Part shown: piece after piece, positions 17,048 to 26,930 of the stretch
How positions within the stretch are numbered: position 1 is the first letter of the stretch
Layout: each line of letters begins with the position of its first letter
DNA from: Pseudomonadota bacterium
GTDB taxonomy: Bacteria; Pseudomonadota; Alphaproteobacteria; GCA-2746255
Reading direction: 5' to 3'
NCBI GenBank assembly: GCA_040752895.1
Contig: JBFMHN010000002.1
Coordinates: 62,001-126,000 of the forward strand
DNA: 64,000 nucleotides
Notes under the pieces: generated by a model
Seen by the model: only the letters and a program-made list of their open reading frames with translations
Databases searched by the model: none
What the model was told of the DNA's origin: nothing
Translations under genes and position numbers: made by a program

Positions 17048-17881
17048 CTAGCGCAACTCGCCCCGGTGATCGGCCCGCGCGGTGGTGTGGAAATCGAACG
17101 GCCCGGGGAAATCGCCGACATGGGCCATGTGGGTGATAATGCCCTCTTCCGCGTCCCAGAGATGGACGTGGAAGCCGGCCGGCTCCAGCGTGTAGCGCAC
17201 CAACTGCTCGGGGGTAAAGTCGAGGTGGAGCTGGTGGACAGCACTGGGTGCGACGTTGACGATCGCATGCTCCCAATGGACCTGGACCGGCCGGTGCACG
17301 TGGCCGCAGGTGACGCGCTGAACCTGGGGATGGCCGCGCAACAGCGCGCGCAGCTTGTCCCCGTTCACGCAACGCAGGCTGTCCATCTCCGGCATCCAGG
17401 TGCGGATCGGCGGGTGGTGCATGAAGACGACCGTCGGGCGATCCTTCGCCTCGTTGAGGCGGGCTTCGAGCCAGTCCAGCCGCGCCTCGCAAAGCATGCC
17501 GCCGTCCGAACCCGCAACCGTCGTGTCCAAGGCGACCAGACGAAGGGGGTGATCTTCGACGACGTATTGGAGGAAGCCTTCCTTCGGCAGGTAGGCGTGA
17601 TGGGGGCGCAGGACTTTGCGGAAAGTCTCGCGCTCGTCGTGGTTGCCGGGGATCAGGTAAACCGGAACCTGGATCGGCTTCAGGATTTCGAGGAGAAGTC
17701 CGTATTCGTCCTCCCGGCCGCAATCCACGAGATCGCCCGTTACGATGACGGCGTCGGGCTTCGGCTCGAAGGCGCCGAGCGTACCCACCGCCTTGCGAAG
17801 AAGCGCGTTGATGTCGAAGGGGTAAATCGCGGGCACCTTCGGCGAACGAACGTGGAGGTCGGTAATCTGGGCAAGGATCAT
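17048..17881 (-). CDS. Metallophosphoesterase, class III cyclic nucleotide phosphodiesterase-like
   Basis: Cytosolic calcineurin-like phosphoesterase, 277 aa, close to the CpdA class III cAMP phosphodiesterase group. The dinuclear metal motifs are complete: D8-x-H10 (ITDLH), GDLVD near residue 50, GNHDE near 79, HHPP in the middle and GHVH later. The exact substrate cannot be told from motifs; cAMP or another phosphodiester is likely. It stands alone between the ccm cluster and a transporter; the 216-base divergent gap upstream shows no clear promoter. Confidence 0.85.
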   Translation of the reverse strand: MILAQITDLHVRSPKVPAIYPFDINALLRKAVGTLGAFEPKPDAVIVTGDLVDCGREDEYGLLLEILKPIQVPVYLIPGNHDERETFRKVLRPHHAYLPKEGFLQYVVEDHPLRLVALDTTVAGSDGGMLCEARLDWLEARLNEAKDRPTVVFMHHPPIRTWMPEMDSLRCVNGDKLRALLRGHPQVQRVTCGHVHRPVQVHWEHAIVNVAPSAVHQLHLDFTPEQLVRYTLEPAGFHVHLWDAEEGIITHMAHVGDFPGPFDFHTTARADHRGELR

Positions 17882-18097
17882 CGCAAAATCCTGACTTTCG
17901 TTTGACGTCGGATAGGGGGATGGGAGGCGGACCTTACACCACCCCCATGGCGTTTGAAAGACGGCCGAAAACCGGCCGAAAACGAGAGGCCGGGAAGAAA
18001 ACGGGGCGGCTGTGCCGGTTGCCCGCAGGCCGGCGATGGTGCTCTATGTCTCCGATATCTCCCCATCCTTAAGACGGCGGGCACGGTTAATCCGACG

Positions 18098-19570
18098 ATG
18101 AATCTAAAACCGACATTCCCGTTGCCGCTTTCCTCCCTCGTCGGACTCCTGGCGGGTCTCGTGCTGTTCCTCGGGACAATGGCCCTGCCGCCGCCGGGTG
18201 ACCTGCCGTTGGCCGGTTGGCGCACGCTTGGCCTCGCGTTGATGATGGCGGTCTGGTGGAGCACCGAACCCGTCCCGATCGGCGTCACGGCGCTGCTGCC
18301 GCTGATCGTGCTGCCGCTTCTCGGTATTGCCGACATCGGCGCGGCGGCGGCGCCCTATGCCAATCCGCTCGTGTTCCTGTTCATGGGCGGCTTCTTGCTG
18401 GCGGCCGGCGTCAAGCGGTGGGGGCTGCACAAGCGGCTGGCCCTTGCGGCCGTGCGGGCCATAGGCACCGATCCACGCCGGCTCGTGTTTGGCTTCATGG
18501 TGGCCAGCGGCTTCCTGTCCATGTGGATCAGCAACACGGCCGCCGTGGTGCTCATGCTGCCGGTCGCGGTCTCGATCCTTTCCGTCGTGGAGGAAGCGCG
18601 CGGGACCGGCGAAAACGTGCGCCGCTTCGCGCTCACCCTGCTGCTCGGCCTCGCCTACGCCGCCAGCATCGGGGGGATGGGCACGCTGATCGGCACGCCA
18701 CCCAACGCGCTGCTCGCCGGCTATCTCTCGGAGAAGCACGGGATCGATTTGTCGTTCGCCGTCTGGTCGGCGGTGGCGGTACCGCTGGTCCTGATCTTCC
18801 TGCCGCTTGCCTGGCTCGTCCTGACACGGCTGGTGTACCCGATGACGCCCGATTTCGTGGCGGCGTTTCGGGGGGGCAAGCTGGTCGAGGGGCTGGCTTT
18901 AGATGGCGCCATGACGCCAGCCGAGCGGCGCGTCGGCCTGGTGTTTGTTGCAGCGGCCGCGTTGTGGATCACACGGCCGCTCCTCAACCGGGTGCCCGGC
19001 CTCGAGGGCCTCAGCGATCCCGGCATCGGGCTGCTTTGCGCCGCCGCGCTTTTTCTGATTCCAAGCGGCGTGGCCACGGATCGCCGCTTCCTGATGAGCT
19101 GGCGCGAGGCGCAAGAGATTCCCTGGCAGGTGCTGATTCTCTTCGGGGGCGGGCTCTCGCTCGCGGCGGCCATGGACGCAAGCGGGCTCGCCGCCTGGAT
19201 AGGCCGGGGACTCGCCGGCCTGGAGGGAGTGCCCATGCCGCTGTTCCTGCTGGCGCTGACCGCGACCGTCGTCCTGCTGACCGAGCTTGCCAGCAACACG
19301 GCGACGGTGGCGGCCCTGCTGCCGATCGTGGCGACGATCGCCGCCGGCACCGGCATGGACCTTGTGACCATATCCGCAGCCGTTGCGATGGCCGCCAGCT
19401 GCGCCTTCATGCTGCCGGTGGCGACGCCGCCCAACGCCTTAGTTTTCGCAACCGGGCACGTCACCGTCGCCGCCATGATGCGCGCCGGGATCGTCATGAA
19501 CCTGCTTGCCATCGGGCTCGTGTCGCTCGCGGCTTGGTTGCTTGGGCCGCTGTTGCCCGCCATAAATTGA
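18098..19570 (+). CDS. DASS/SLC13 family anion:sodium symporter
   Basis: Membrane transporter of 490 aa in the divalent anion:Na+ symporter family (SLC13, DASS), which imports dicarboxylates, citrate or sulfate. The two paired SNT signatures that form the sodium/substrate site are present as SNTAAVVLMLP and SNTATVAALLP, the first followed by IGTPPNALLAGYL and the second by VATPPNALVFATG. About eleven to twelve helices are visible. ATG 18098 is chosen; an in-frame start at 17954 would add 48 basic, Cys-rich residues unlike the family. The substrate is unknown; a TCA-cycle acid would suit an organism with scoAB and acnA nearby. Confidence 0.9.
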   Translation: MNLKPTFPLPLSSLVGLLAGLVLFLGTMALPPPGDLPLAGWRTLGLALMMAVWWSTEPVPIGVTALLPLIVLPLLGIADIGAAAAPYANPLVFLFMGGFLLAAGVKRWGLHKRLALAAVRAIGTDPRRLVFGFMVASGFLSMWISNTAAVVLMLPVAVSILSVVEEARGTGENVRRFALTLLLGLAYAASIGGMGTLIGTPPNALLAGYLSEKHGIDLSFAVWSAVAVPLVLIFLPLAWLVLTRLVYPMTPDFVAAFRGGKLVEGLALDGAMTPAERRVGLVFVAAAALWITRPLLNRVPGLEGLSDPGIGLLCAAALFLIPSGVATDRRFLMSWREAQEIPWQVLILFGGGLSLAAAMDASGLAAWIGRGLAGLEGVPMPLFLLALTATVVLLTELASNTATVAALLPIVATIAAGTGMDLVTISAAVAMAASCAFMLPVATPPNALVFATGHVTVAAMMRAGIVMNLLAIGLVSLAAWLLGPLLPAIN

Positions 19571-19663
19571 ACGGAGAACCGCCGCCGAAACGCCAGAACC
19601 CCAGGAAAACCGAGGGCTCTGGCAAGGCGTTGTCTCTTGGTCGGAGACTCCGGAAAATTTAAG

Positions 19664-19739
<76 letters not shown>

Positions 19740-19752
19740 GGAGGCGGCGGGG

Positions 19753-19782
19753 AGTGTGTTCCTGAGGCCCGCCCAATGTCAA
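19753..19782 (-). promoter_or_regulatory. Probable promoter of tRNA-Ala(CGC)
   Basis: On the minus strand a perfect TTGACA (19777-19782) stands 18 bases before CACACT (19753-19758), which is a modest -10. The position suits a short leader before the tRNA 5' end at 19739. The -35 is strong evidence, the -10 weak. Confidence 0.5.
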
Positions 19783-19916
19783 GACTCCCTGCCCGCGCGG
19801 CCCCTGTAAACGGGCAGGCCCTCGGACCGCACCCGGCGTTTGCCGGGTTGCGGAGGACGGGCCTTAAGGGTAGGGTTCCCCGTCTTCCTCCTGGCAGGGC
19901 CATCTTCGTTCACGCA

Positions 19917-20195
19917 ATGCATTCTTTCCTTCTTCTTCTCGACACCGTGATCGAGCTTTACATCTGGCTTGTGATCCTTTCCGTAGTCTTGAGCTGGCTC
20001 GTCACCTTCAACGTCGTGAACACCAGCAACCGCTTCGTCGCCATGGTCGGCGAGTCCCTCTACCGTGTCACGGAGCCGGTGCTGCGCCCCATCCGGCGCG
20101 TCCTGCCTTCCTTGGGCGGGATCGACATCTCGCCGGTGATCCTGATTCTCGCCCTGATCTTTCTTCGGAATTTGCTGTTCGAATACCTTGGTTAA
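19917..20195 (+). CDS. YggT family membrane protein
   Basis: Small (92 aa) membrane protein of the YggT family (CcmB-unrelated; found near cell division and pyrroline-reductase genes in many bacteria). Two hydrophobic segments are seen (about 4-30 and 70-90), joined by the family motif ESLYRVTEPVLRPIRRVLPSLGGIDISPV. ATG 19917 starts right before the first helix; earlier in-frame starts run into the tRNA leader. Function is linked to osmotic tolerance or membrane organisation in relatives but not settled. It overlaps the DUF167 gene. Confidence 0.9.
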   Translation: MHSFLLLLDTVIELYIWLVILSVVLSWLVTFNVVNTSNRFVAMVGESLYRVTEPVLRPIRRVLPSLGGIDISPVILILALIFLRNLLFEYLG

Positions 20196-20517
20196 AGGAT
20201 CCCCCTTTTCGGAGCGCGCGGGCGAGCTTTACGTTGCCGTACAGGTGACGCCGAAGGCGAGCCGCACCCGGATCGAGGGCCTGCGGACGGACGCGAAAGG
20301 CGAAACCGCGCTCAAGATCGCGGTGACGGCAGCACCGGAACAAGGGAAAGCGAACGCCATGGTGGTGCGCCTGCTGGCCAAGGCCTGGGACCTGCCGCAG
20401 GGGCGGATCGCCGTCGTGCGGGGCGAGAAGGACCGCCGAAAAGTGCTGCGGCTTGCCGAAGACCGCAAAACCCTTGCGCGGCGCCTCGATGCGTGGCTCA
20501 AGTCCCGCCATGACTGA
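20188..20517 (+). CDS. DUF167 (YggU) family protein
   Basis: A 109-aa soluble protein of the DUF167/YggU family, with the core pattern [38 protein letters not shown] and [14 protein letters not shown]. The best start is TTG at 20188, inside the last codons of yggT, because no ATG or GTG precedes the first conserved strand. The stop overlaps the folD ATG. Biochemical function is unknown; the association with YggT is conserved across proteobacteria. Confidence 0.88.
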   Translation: MVKGSPFSERAGELYVAVQVTPKASRTRIEGLRTDAKGETALKIAVTAAPEQGKANAMVVRLLAKAWDLPQGRIAVVRGEKDRRKVLRLAEDRKTLARRLDAWLKSRHD

Positions 20518-21397
20518 CGCCAAGATCATCGACGGAAAGGCCTTTGCCGCGAACCTGCGGGCCGAGGTGGCGCGTAAGGTTGCCCGCCTGAAGGAAACCG
20601 GCGGGCCCACACCGGGCCTTGCCGTCGTCCTGGTCGGCGACAACCCGGCCAGCCAGATCTACACCAAGAACAAGGTGAAGCAGACGGCCGAGGCCGGCAT
20701 GCGCTCCTTCAAGCACGACCTTCCCGCCACGACAAGCGAGGAGGAACTGCTCGCCCTCGTCGGCCGGCTCAACCACGACCCCGCCGTGCACGGGATCCTC
20801 GTGCAGCTGCCCCTGCCGAAGCAGATCAACCCGAACGCCGTCATTGACGCGATCGACCCCTTGAAAGACGTGGACGGCTTTCACGTCGTGAACGTCGGCC
20901 GCCTGGTAACCGGCGGCGAAGGCATGATCCCCTGCACGCCGCTTGGCTGCATGCTGCTGCTCAAGCATACGCTCGGCGATCTCCGGGGAAAGAAGGCGCT
21001 GGTGCTCGGGCGGTCGAACATCGTCGGCAAGCCGATGGCGTTCCTGCTGCTGCGCGAGCACTGCACGGTGACGCTGGCCCATTCCCGAACCCGGGACCTC
21101 GCCGCCGAATGCCGCCAGGCGGACATCCTGATCGCCGCCACCGGCCAGCCCGAAATGGTGCGCGGAAACTGGATCCAGCCGGGCGCCACCATCATCGACG
21201 TTGGCATCAACCGGATCGCGGAAAAGGAAGGCGCGGCGCGGCTGGTCGGCGACGTCGCCTTCGCCGAAGCGCTGCCCATCGCCGGCGCCATTACGCCGGT
21301 ACCGGGGGGCGTCGGCCCGATGACCATCGCCTGCCTTCTGCAGAACACGCTGACGGCGGCCTGCCGCCAGCGGGGCCTCAACCCGGAAAATCTCTAA
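20510..21397 (+). CDS. folD: Bifunctional methylenetetrahydrofolate dehydrogenase/cyclohydrolase FolD
   Basis: Cytosolic one-carbon enzyme, 295 aa, converting 5,10-methylene-THF to 10-formyl-THF with NADP. The family motifs are intact: [16 protein letters not shown] with the catalytic Lys of the YxxxK motif, the QLPLPKQ segment, [12 protein letters not shown], the Rossmann motif [13 protein letters not shown] and the C-terminal [14 protein letters not shown] 20510 overlaps the DUF167 gene by eight bases; the alternative start at 20453 lies well inside it. The stop is one base from that of the convergent argG. Confidence 0.97.
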   Translation: MTDAKIIDGKAFAANLRAEVARKVARLKETGGPTPGLAVVLVGDNPASQIYTKNKVKQTAEAGMRSFKHDLPATTSEEELLALVGRLNHDPAVHGILVQLPLPKQINPNAVIDAIDPLKDVDGFHVVNVGRLVTGGEGMIPCTPLGCMLLLKHTLGDLRGKKALVLGRSNIVGKPMAFLLLREHCTVTLAHSRTRDLAAECRQADILIAATGQPEMVRGNWIQPGATIIDVGINRIAEKEGAARLVGDVAFAEALPIAGAITPVPGGVGPMTIACLLQNTLTAACRQRGLNPENL

Positions 21398-21398
21398 A

Positions 21399-22607
21399 TC
21401 AGCGACGCTTGCGGGCGGCAAGCCTAAGTCTAAGCGCGTTGAGTTTGATAAAGCCCTCCGCGTCGCGCTGGTCGTAGCCGGCGCCCGCCTCGAAGGTGGC
21501 AAGCCCTGCGTCGTAGAGACCGACCGGCGATTTCCGGCCGATCACGCTCGCCGTTCCCTTATAGAGTTTGAGCCGCACGGTGCCGGTCACGTTCTTCTGG
21601 CTGGCGTCGATTGCGGCTTGCAGCATCTCGCGTTCCGGCGAGAACCAGAAGCCGTTGTAGACGAGCTCGGCGTAGCGCGGCGCAAGTTCGTCCTTGAGGT
21701 GCATGGCGCCACGGTCGAGCGTCAGGCTCTCCACCGCCCGGTGCGCGATATAAAGAAGCGTGCCGCCGGGCGTTTCATAGACGCCCCGCGACTTCATGCC
21801 GACGAAGCGGTTCTCGACGAGATCGACCCGGCCGATGCCGTGGGCGCCGGCCAGTTCGTTCAGCCTTTGCAGAAGGGCGGCCGGGCTCAAGCGTTCGTCG
21901 TCCACGGCGACCGGATCGCCGGCCTGGAAGGTGATCTCGACACGGCCGGGCGTGTCGGGAGCCACCTCCGGGGCGACCGTGCGGAGGAACATGGTCTCCT
22001 CCGGCTCGACCCAGGGGTCCTCGAGCGCCTTGCCCTCGTAGGAAACGTGCAGGAGATTCGCGTCCATGGAATAGGGCGGCTCGCCTTTCTTGTCCTTCGT
22101 GACCTTGATCCCGCGCCGGTCCGCGTACTCGACAAGCTTCGTCCGCGAGTCCAGGTCCCATTCCCGCCACGGCGCCACCACGCGGATGTCCGGGTTGAGC
22201 GCGTAGTAGGCAAGCTCGAAGCGTACCTGGTCGTTCCCCTTCCCCGTCGCCCCGTGGGCGACGGCGTCGGCGCCGGTTGCGGCGGCGATTTCGACCTGGC
22301 GTTTCGCGATCAGGGGCCGCGCGATCGAGGTGCCGAGCAGGTAAACCCCTTCGTAGAGCGCGTTCGCCCGGAACATCGGGAAGACGTAGTCGCGGACGAA
22401 GGTTTCCCGTAAGTCCTCGACGAAAATCTCCTTCACGCCGGCCGCCTGCGCCTTCGTTTTCGCCTCATCGAGTTCCTCCCCCTGGCCGAGGTCGGCCGTG
22501 AAGGTGACGACCTCGCAGCCATAGGTTTCCTCAAGCCATTTCAGGATGACGGAGGTATCGAGCCCCCCGGAATAGGCAAGCACCACTTTTTTCACGTTAC
22601 CGACCAT
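21399..22607 (-). CDS. argG: Argininosuccinate synthase
   Basis: Cytosolic enzyme of 402 aa joining citrulline and aspartate with ATP in arginine synthesis. The N-terminal PP-loop [17 protein letters not shown] (12-28) binds ATP and [15 protein letters not shown] is the citrulline/AMP region; [15 protein letters not shown] is also conserved. Length is normal. Its start overlaps the end of rlmN by about ten bases. argD and argF lie about 15 kb away in this window, so the pathway genes are scattered. Confidence 0.98.
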   Translation of the reverse strand: MVGNVKKVVLAYSGGLDTSVILKWLEETYGCEVVTFTADLGQGEELDEAKTKAQAAGVKEIFVEDLRETFVRDYVFPMFRANALYEGVYLLGTSIARPLIAKRQVEIAAATGADAVAHGATGKGNDQVRFELAYYALNPDIRVVAPWREWDLDSRTKLVEYADRRGIKVTKDKKGEPPYSMDANLLHVSYEGKALEDPWVEPEETMFLRTVAPEVAPDTPGRVEITFQAGDPVAVDDERLSPAALLQRLNELAGAHGIGRVDLVENRFVGMKSRGVYETPGGTLLYIAHRAVESLTLDRGAMHLKDELAPRYAELVYNGFWFSPEREMLQAAIDASQKNVTGTVRLKLYKGTASVIGRKSPVGLYDAGLATFEAGAGYDQRDAEGFIKLNALRLRLAARKRR

Positions 22608-23757
22608 CGCCGATGCTCCCTTCCACGATTAAAGTCCGCCTTGATTTCCGTTCGCTCGCGGATTTCAACTGGCCGCAGGCGGCCAGGATATCCTGGCCGC
22701 GCGGCGTACGCACCGGCGAGGCATAGCCGGCGGCGTTGACGACATCGACGAAGGCGGCGATGGCGGAAGCCTCCGAACAGGCGTAAGGGGCGCCGGGCCA
22801 GGCGTTGAAGGGAATGAGGTTCACCTTCGCCGGGATACCCGCAATCAACCGCACGAGGCGTTTCGCATCCGCGGGCGTATCGTTCACGCCCTTCAGCATG
22901 ACGTACTCGAACGTGATGCGCCGCGAGTTCGCCGCCCGCGGGTAGTTCCGGCAGGCCTCCAGCAAGGCGTCCAGCGGGTATTTCCGGTTGAGCGGCACGA
23001 GTTCGTCCCTAAGCGCATCCGTCGTCGCGTGCAGCGAGATGGCAAGATTCACCCCAAGTTCCTCTCCGGCGCGCCGGATCATCGGCACGACGCCGGCCGT
23101 CGAAAGCGTAATGCGCCGTTTCGAAAGCGCGATCCCCTCCCCATCCGAGAGGATGTGGATCGCCTTCGCCACGTTCTCGTAATTGTAGAGCGGCTCGCCC
23201 ATGCCCATGAAGACGACGTTCGAGACGCGCCGCGCTTCCTTCGGGCTCGGCCATTCGCCGAGATGATCGCGCGCGACCATCATCTGGCCGACGATTTCGC
23301 CGGCCGAAAGATTCCGCACCAGGCGCTGGGTGCCGGTGTGGCAGAACCGGCAGTTGAGCGTGCAGCCGACCTGGGAAGATATGCAAAGCGTACCGCGGTC
23401 TTCTTCCGGAATGTGGACGGTCTCCGCTTCCTCCCCGTCCGCGAAAGCCAACAGCCATTTCCGGGTACCGTCCGCCGATTCCTGAAGCCGGCGAACCACT
23501 GGCCGGTCCAGGGCATGGCCTTCCGCAAGGCGGGCGCGCAGCCGCTTGGCCAGCGTCGTCATCTCGGGAAAGCGCGCGGCGCCCCGGTAGTAGATCCAAT
23601 GCCAAAGCTGCTTCGCCCGGTAGGGCGATTCGCCAAGTTCGACAAGGGCGGCGGCGAGTTCCTCGCGGCTTAAACCGATGAGGCCGCGCGCCACCTTTAC
23701 CGCCGGCAAGGGCGGCGGCATGAGAGGCGATTTCCGCGTTTCGATCCGGCCATCCAT
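22597..23757 (-). CDS. rlmN: Dual-specificity RNA methyltransferase RlmN
   Basis: Radical SAM enzyme, 386 aa, that methylates C2 of A2503 in 23S rRNA and A37 in some tRNAs. The [4Fe-4S] motif is C132-x3-C136-x2-C139 (GCTLNCRFC), followed by GMGEPL and LSTAG motifs. A conserved cysteine near the C-terminus (in ILAACGQL, about 368) is the second methylation cysteine. It lies upstream of argG and overlaps it. Confidence 0.97.
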   Translation of the reverse strand: MDGRIETRKSPLMPPPLPAVKVARGLIGLSREELAAALVELGESPYRAKQLWHWIYYRGAARFPEMTTLAKRLRARLAEGHALDRPVVRRLQESADGTRKWLLAFADGEEAETVHIPEEDRGTLCISSQVGCTLNCRFCHTGTQRLVRNLSAGEIVGQMMVARDHLGEWPSPKEARRVSNVVFMGMGEPLYNYENVAKAIHILSDGEGIALSKRRITLSTAGVVPMIRRAGEELGVNLAISLHATTDALRDELVPLNRKYPLDALLEACRNYPRAANSRRITFEYVMLKGVNDTPADAKRLVRLIAGIPAKVNLIPFNAWPGAPYACSEASAIAAFVDVVNAAGYASPVRTPRGQDILAACGQLKSASERKSRRTLIVEGSIGDGR

Positions 23758-23825
23758 GAGGGCCTCGTGTGTAGCGGGGGAGGCGCGCGACGCGCAACGG
23801 GTTTCTTGGGGCCCCAGTCTAGCGC

Positions 23826-24389
23826 CTATTTCAGGCCGCAGGCGAGGGAGCTTGCCCGGTGAGAGGCCGTAAAGCCGGCCAGCGAATAGGTGTCCGTCGT
23901 CTTCGTCCCCCGGCTGGAAACGCCGACAACGACCATCCGCCCCCCCTTCTTCATGGCGACGACCAGCGCCTGGTCCGTTTTCTTGTCCTTCGTCCAGGCC
24001 ATGTCCCCCTCGGTGAACAGATGGAAAGCCTTGCCGCCGTCAACCGTGAGCGTGGCCTCGCTGCCTTCCTGGAACGGGTAGCCCGCCTGAATGCTCACGA
24101 CGTCGCGGGTGGACGCGGCGGGCCGGTGGGTTACCAGGATGAAGGCCTCGCCGCGACGGGTATAATCCCCCTCCTGCTGGATCGGCCGGGAGGCGTTGTA
24201 GCAAACCTTGGCGGCCTGCTCGATATAGAAATAGGCCCCCCACTGCCCGAATTCGCCGAGCGTCTTGATTTCGTCGGCACGGGTATTTGCCACCCAGGCG
24301 GGCGCAAAAAAAAGCAGGGCCGCCGCCAGCGGAAGCAAACCGCGCAGTTTTAAGGGTCGAATTCGCCTTGTCGCGCCGTGCCTTCCCAT
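23826..24389 (-). CDS. Invasion-associated locus B (IalB) family secreted protein
   Basis: Predicted periplasmic protein of 187 aa resembling the IalB family, common in alphaproteobacteria and of unclear general role. A basic N-terminus and hydrophobic core (about 15-31) ending near TRADE make a signal peptide. The mature part opens with [25 protein letters not shown], the family's W..Y.....CY pattern, and ends with [20 protein letters not shown]. Two cysteines may pair. I chose ATG 24389 because it leads straight into the signal peptide. It is divergent from the quinone reductase. Confidence 0.78.
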   Translation of the reverse strand: MGRHGATRRIRPLKLRGLLPLAAALLFFAPAWVANTRADEIKTLGEFGQWGAYFYIEQAAKVCYNASRPIQQEGDYTRRGEAFILVTHRPAASTRDVVSIQAGYPFQEGSEATLTVDGGKAFHLFTEGDMAWTKDKKTDQALVVAMKKGGRMVVVGVSSRGTKTTDTYSLAGFTASHRASSLACGLK

Positions 24390-24484
24390 CGCCTTTCCTT
24401 GTCTTTCCGGTTCAGGTAAGAAAATTCCCCAGCAGGGGCTGGGCAAGACTGCCAGTCATACGAGATGGAGCCGAGAAAACCAAG

Positions 24485-25468
24485 ATGCAAGCCGTTCTTT
24501 GCCGGGAATGGGGACCGCCGGAAAAACTTTCCTTCGAATCGGCACCGCCGCCCGCCCTTTTCCCGACCGGGGTCCGGATCCGGGTGCACGCGGCCGGCGT
24601 CAATTTCGCCGATCTCTTGATGATCACCGGCCAGTACCAGGAAAAGCACCCATTTCCGTTCACGCCCGGCCTCGAGATCGCGGGCACGGTCATGGAATGC
24701 GGGGCCGAGGTCGAAGGCCTTGTTCCCGGCATGCGCGTCATGGCCATCCCCCGGCACGGGGGCTTCGCGGAAGAAGTCGTCGCGGAAAGCGCCGCCACCT
24801 TCCCGATCCCGGACGGGCTGGATTTCGTCCACGCGGCCGGCTTCGCGGTCGCCTACGGCACCGCCCACGGGGCGCTCGCCTGGCGAGCCGATTTGCAGGC
24901 CGGCGAGACGCTGCTCGTCCATGGCGCCGGCGGCGGCGTCGGCCTGACGGCGGTCGAGGTCGGCAAGGCGATGGGGGCGCGCGTCATCGCCACCGCAAGC
25001 AGCGCGGAGAAGCTTGCCCTTGCCCGCGCGCACGGCGCCGATGTCGGGATCGATTCGCAGGCGGAGGATATCCGGGCACGAGTCAAGGAACTGACCGGCG
25101 GCCGGGGTGCCGATGTCGTCTACGACCCGGTCGGCGGGCCCGTCTTCGATGCCTCGCTGCGGGCGATTGCCTGGGGCGGACGCATCGTCCTCATCGGGTT
25201 TGCAAGCGGGACGGTGCCCCAGATCCCGGCCAACGTGCTCCTGGTTAAAAATGTCGCCGCCTTCGGTTTCGCGTGGGGGGCCTATATCGAGCGAAAGCCC
25301 GCCCTGGTGCGCGAAAGCTTCGCGACGCTATTCCGCTGGTGGGAGGAAGGCAGGCTTAAGCCCCACGTTTCGGAAACTTTTCCTCTCGCCGACGCGGGGG
25401 AAGCCTTAAACCGATTGAAGACGCGGCGGGCAACCGGCAAGATCGTGCTGGTGTCGAAAAGGCCTTAA
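24485..25468 (+). CDS. NADPH:quinone oxidoreductase family protein
   Basis: Zinc-independent medium-chain dehydrogenase/reductase of 327 aa, quinone-oxidoreductase type. It begins MQAVLCREWGPPEKL, has the GroES-like domain with GVNFADLLMITGQYQ and FTPGLEIAG, then the Rossmann motif HGAGGGVGLTAVEVGKAMG and VVYDPVGG. Structural-zinc cysteines are absent. ATG 24485 is chosen; the longer frame to 24287 is antisense to the IalB gene. Physiological substrate is uncertain: quinones or enoyl thioesters. scoA follows after 78 bases with a tandem repeat between. Confidence 0.88.
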   Translation: MQAVLCREWGPPEKLSFESAPPPALFPTGVRIRVHAAGVNFADLLMITGQYQEKHPFPFTPGLEIAGTVMECGAEVEGLVPGMRVMAIPRHGGFAEEVVAESAATFPIPDGLDFVHAAGFAVAYGTAHGALAWRADLQAGETLLVHGAGGGVGLTAVEVGKAMGARVIATASSAEKLALARAHGADVGIDSQAEDIRARVKELTGGRGADVVYDPVGGPVFDASLRAIAWGGRIVLIGFASGTVPQIPANVLLVKNVAAFGFAWGAYIERKPALVRESFATLFRWWEEGRLKPHVSETFPLADAGEALNRLKTRRATGKIVLVSKRP

Positions 25469-25490
25469 CGGGCCGGCGGCCCCATCGAAC

Positions 25491-25518
25491 AAACGCCAAA
25501 CGCCAAACGCCAAACGAC
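25491..25518. repeat. Four tandem copies of a 7-base unit
   Basis: The unit AAACGCC occurs three times and AAACGAC once, head to tail, in the 78-base gap between the quinone reductase and scoA. The copies are exact apart from the last. It ends about 30 bases before the scoA ATG. It could be slippage-prone; no function can be assigned. Confidence 0.85.
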
Positions 25519-25546
25519 ACTGGCGGAGACGGGGAGAGGAAAAACA

Positions 25547-26263
25547 ATGTCTTCAAAGGTCTACCCGGACGCGATATCCGCCCTCGACGGGATTCTCTTC
25601 GACGACATGACGATCCTGGCCGGAGGCTTCGGGCTCTGCGGCATTCCCGAACACCTTATCGCGGCGATTCACGCGGCCGGCGTCAAGGGCTTGACCGTCG
25701 TCAGCAACAATTGCGGGGTTGACGGCTTCGGTCTCGGCATCCTTCTTGAAACCCGCCAGATCCGCAAGATGGTCTCCTCCTATGTCGGAGAGAACAAGCT
25801 TTTCGAGAAGCTCTACCTGAACGGCGAACTCGAACTCGAATTCAACCCGCAAGGCACGCTGGCCGAACGGATCCGCGCCGGTGGCGCCGGTATCCCCGCC
25901 TTCTTCACGAAGACCGGCTTCGGCACGGTCATCGCCGAGGGTAAGGAAACCCGCGAATTCGACGGCGAGCGCTACGTGATGGAGCGGGGCATCACCGGCG
26001 ATCTGGCGATCGTGAAGGCCTGGAAGGGGGATACGGCCGGCAACCTCGTCTACCGGAAGACGGCGCGGAACTTCAACCCGATGATGGCGACCGCCGCAAA
26101 GGTCACCGTCGCCGAGGTCGAGCACCTCGTCGAACCCGGCGAGATTGACCCCGAGCTTGTCCACACGCCCGGCATCTTCGTGCAGCGCATCCTGCACGGG
26201 GGCCGTTACGAAAAACGGATCGAGCGGCGGACGACACGGCCGCACCCCGGAAAAGCGGCTTAA
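25547..26263 (+). CDS. scoA: Succinyl-CoA:3-ketoacid CoA transferase subunit A
   Basis: Alpha subunit (238 aa) of the CoA transferase that moves CoA from succinyl-CoA to acetoacetate, for ketone-body or polyhydroxybutyrate-derived acetoacetate use. Conserved motifs are the CoA-binding [16 protein letters not shown] near residues 26-41, [12 protein letters not shown] and [21 protein letters not shown] ribosome site precedes ATG 25547. scoB follows 12 bases after the stop. Confidence 0.96.
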   Translation: MSSKVYPDAISALDGILFDDMTILAGGFGLCGIPEHLIAAIHAAGVKGLTVVSNNCGVDGFGLGILLETRQIRKMVSSYVGENKLFEKLYLNGELELEFNPQGTLAERIRAGGAGIPAFFTKTGFGTVIAEGKETREFDGERYVMERGITGDLAIVKAWKGDTAGNLVYRKTARNFNPMMATAAKVTVAEVEHLVEPGEIDPELVHTPGIFVQRILHGGRYEKRIERRTTRPHPGKAA

Positions 26264-26275
26264 GGAGGGCGCGCG

Positions 26276-26920
26276 ATGTCCTGGACACACGAAGAGATGG
26301 CGCGACGCGCCGCGAAGGAGTTGCGGGACGGTTTCTATGTCAACCTAGGCATCGGCATGCCGACGCACGTCGCGAACTATATCCCGGAAGGCATGACGGT
26401 CACGCTGCAGAGCGAGAACGGCATGCTCGGCATGGGCCCCTTCCCATACGAGGGCGAGGAGGACCCCGATCTCATCAACGCCGGCAAGCAGACGATCACG
26501 GAACTCGACAGCAGCAGCTATTTCGACAGCGCCGCCTCCTTCGCCATGATCCGCGGCGGGCATATCGACCTTTCGATCCTGGGCGCCATGCAGGTGGCCG
26601 AGAACGGCGACCTGGCGAACTGGATGATCCCCGGCAAGATGGTGAAAGGGATGGGGGGCGCCATGGACCTCGTCGCCGGCGTCCGGAAGGTCGTCGTCCT
26701 GATGGAGCACAACGCGAAGGACGGCTCGCCGAAACTCCTGAAAAGCTGCATCCTGCCGCTGACCGGCAAGGGGGTCGTCGACATGGTGATCACCGAGCGT
26801 GGCGTCTTCACGATCGGGAAGTCCGGGATGAAGCTCGTCGAACTGGCGCCGGGGGTGACCGTTGAAGACGTCAAGACGCGCACGGAGGCGCATTTCACGG
26901 TCGCCGATGGGCTTGCCTGA
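26276..26920 (+). CDS. scoB: Succinyl-CoA:3-ketoacid CoA transferase subunit B
   Basis: Beta subunit (214 aa) of the same transferase. The catalytic glutamate lies in the motif SENGMLGMGPFP, where the enzyme-CoA thioester forms; VNLGIGMPTHVANYIP and MGGAMDLVAGVRKV are other family signatures. AAGGAGG lies just before the ATG. Subunits A and B together give acetoacetyl-CoA and succinate, feeding the TCA cycle. Confidence 0.97.
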   Translation: MSWTHEEMARRAAKELRDGFYVNLGIGMPTHVANYIPEGMTVTLQSENGMLGMGPFPYEGEEDPDLINAGKQTITELDSSSYFDSAASFAMIRGGHIDLSILGAMQVAENGDLANWMIPGKMVKGMGGAMDLVAGVRKVVVLMEHNAKDGSPKLLKSCILPLTGKGVVDMVITERGVFTIGKSGMKLVELAPGVTVEDVKTRTEAHFTVADGLA

Positions 26921-26930
26921 AGGAAACGCG

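Noticed and set aside
19571-19663. Intrinsic terminator after tRNA-Ala(CGC)
   Set aside because: Small inverted repeats (GTCTC/GAGAC and CCAGA/TCTGG, minus strand) are present but no T-run follows either.
25491-25518. CRISPR-like repeat
   Set aside because: Units are only seven bases, without spacers or cas genes.
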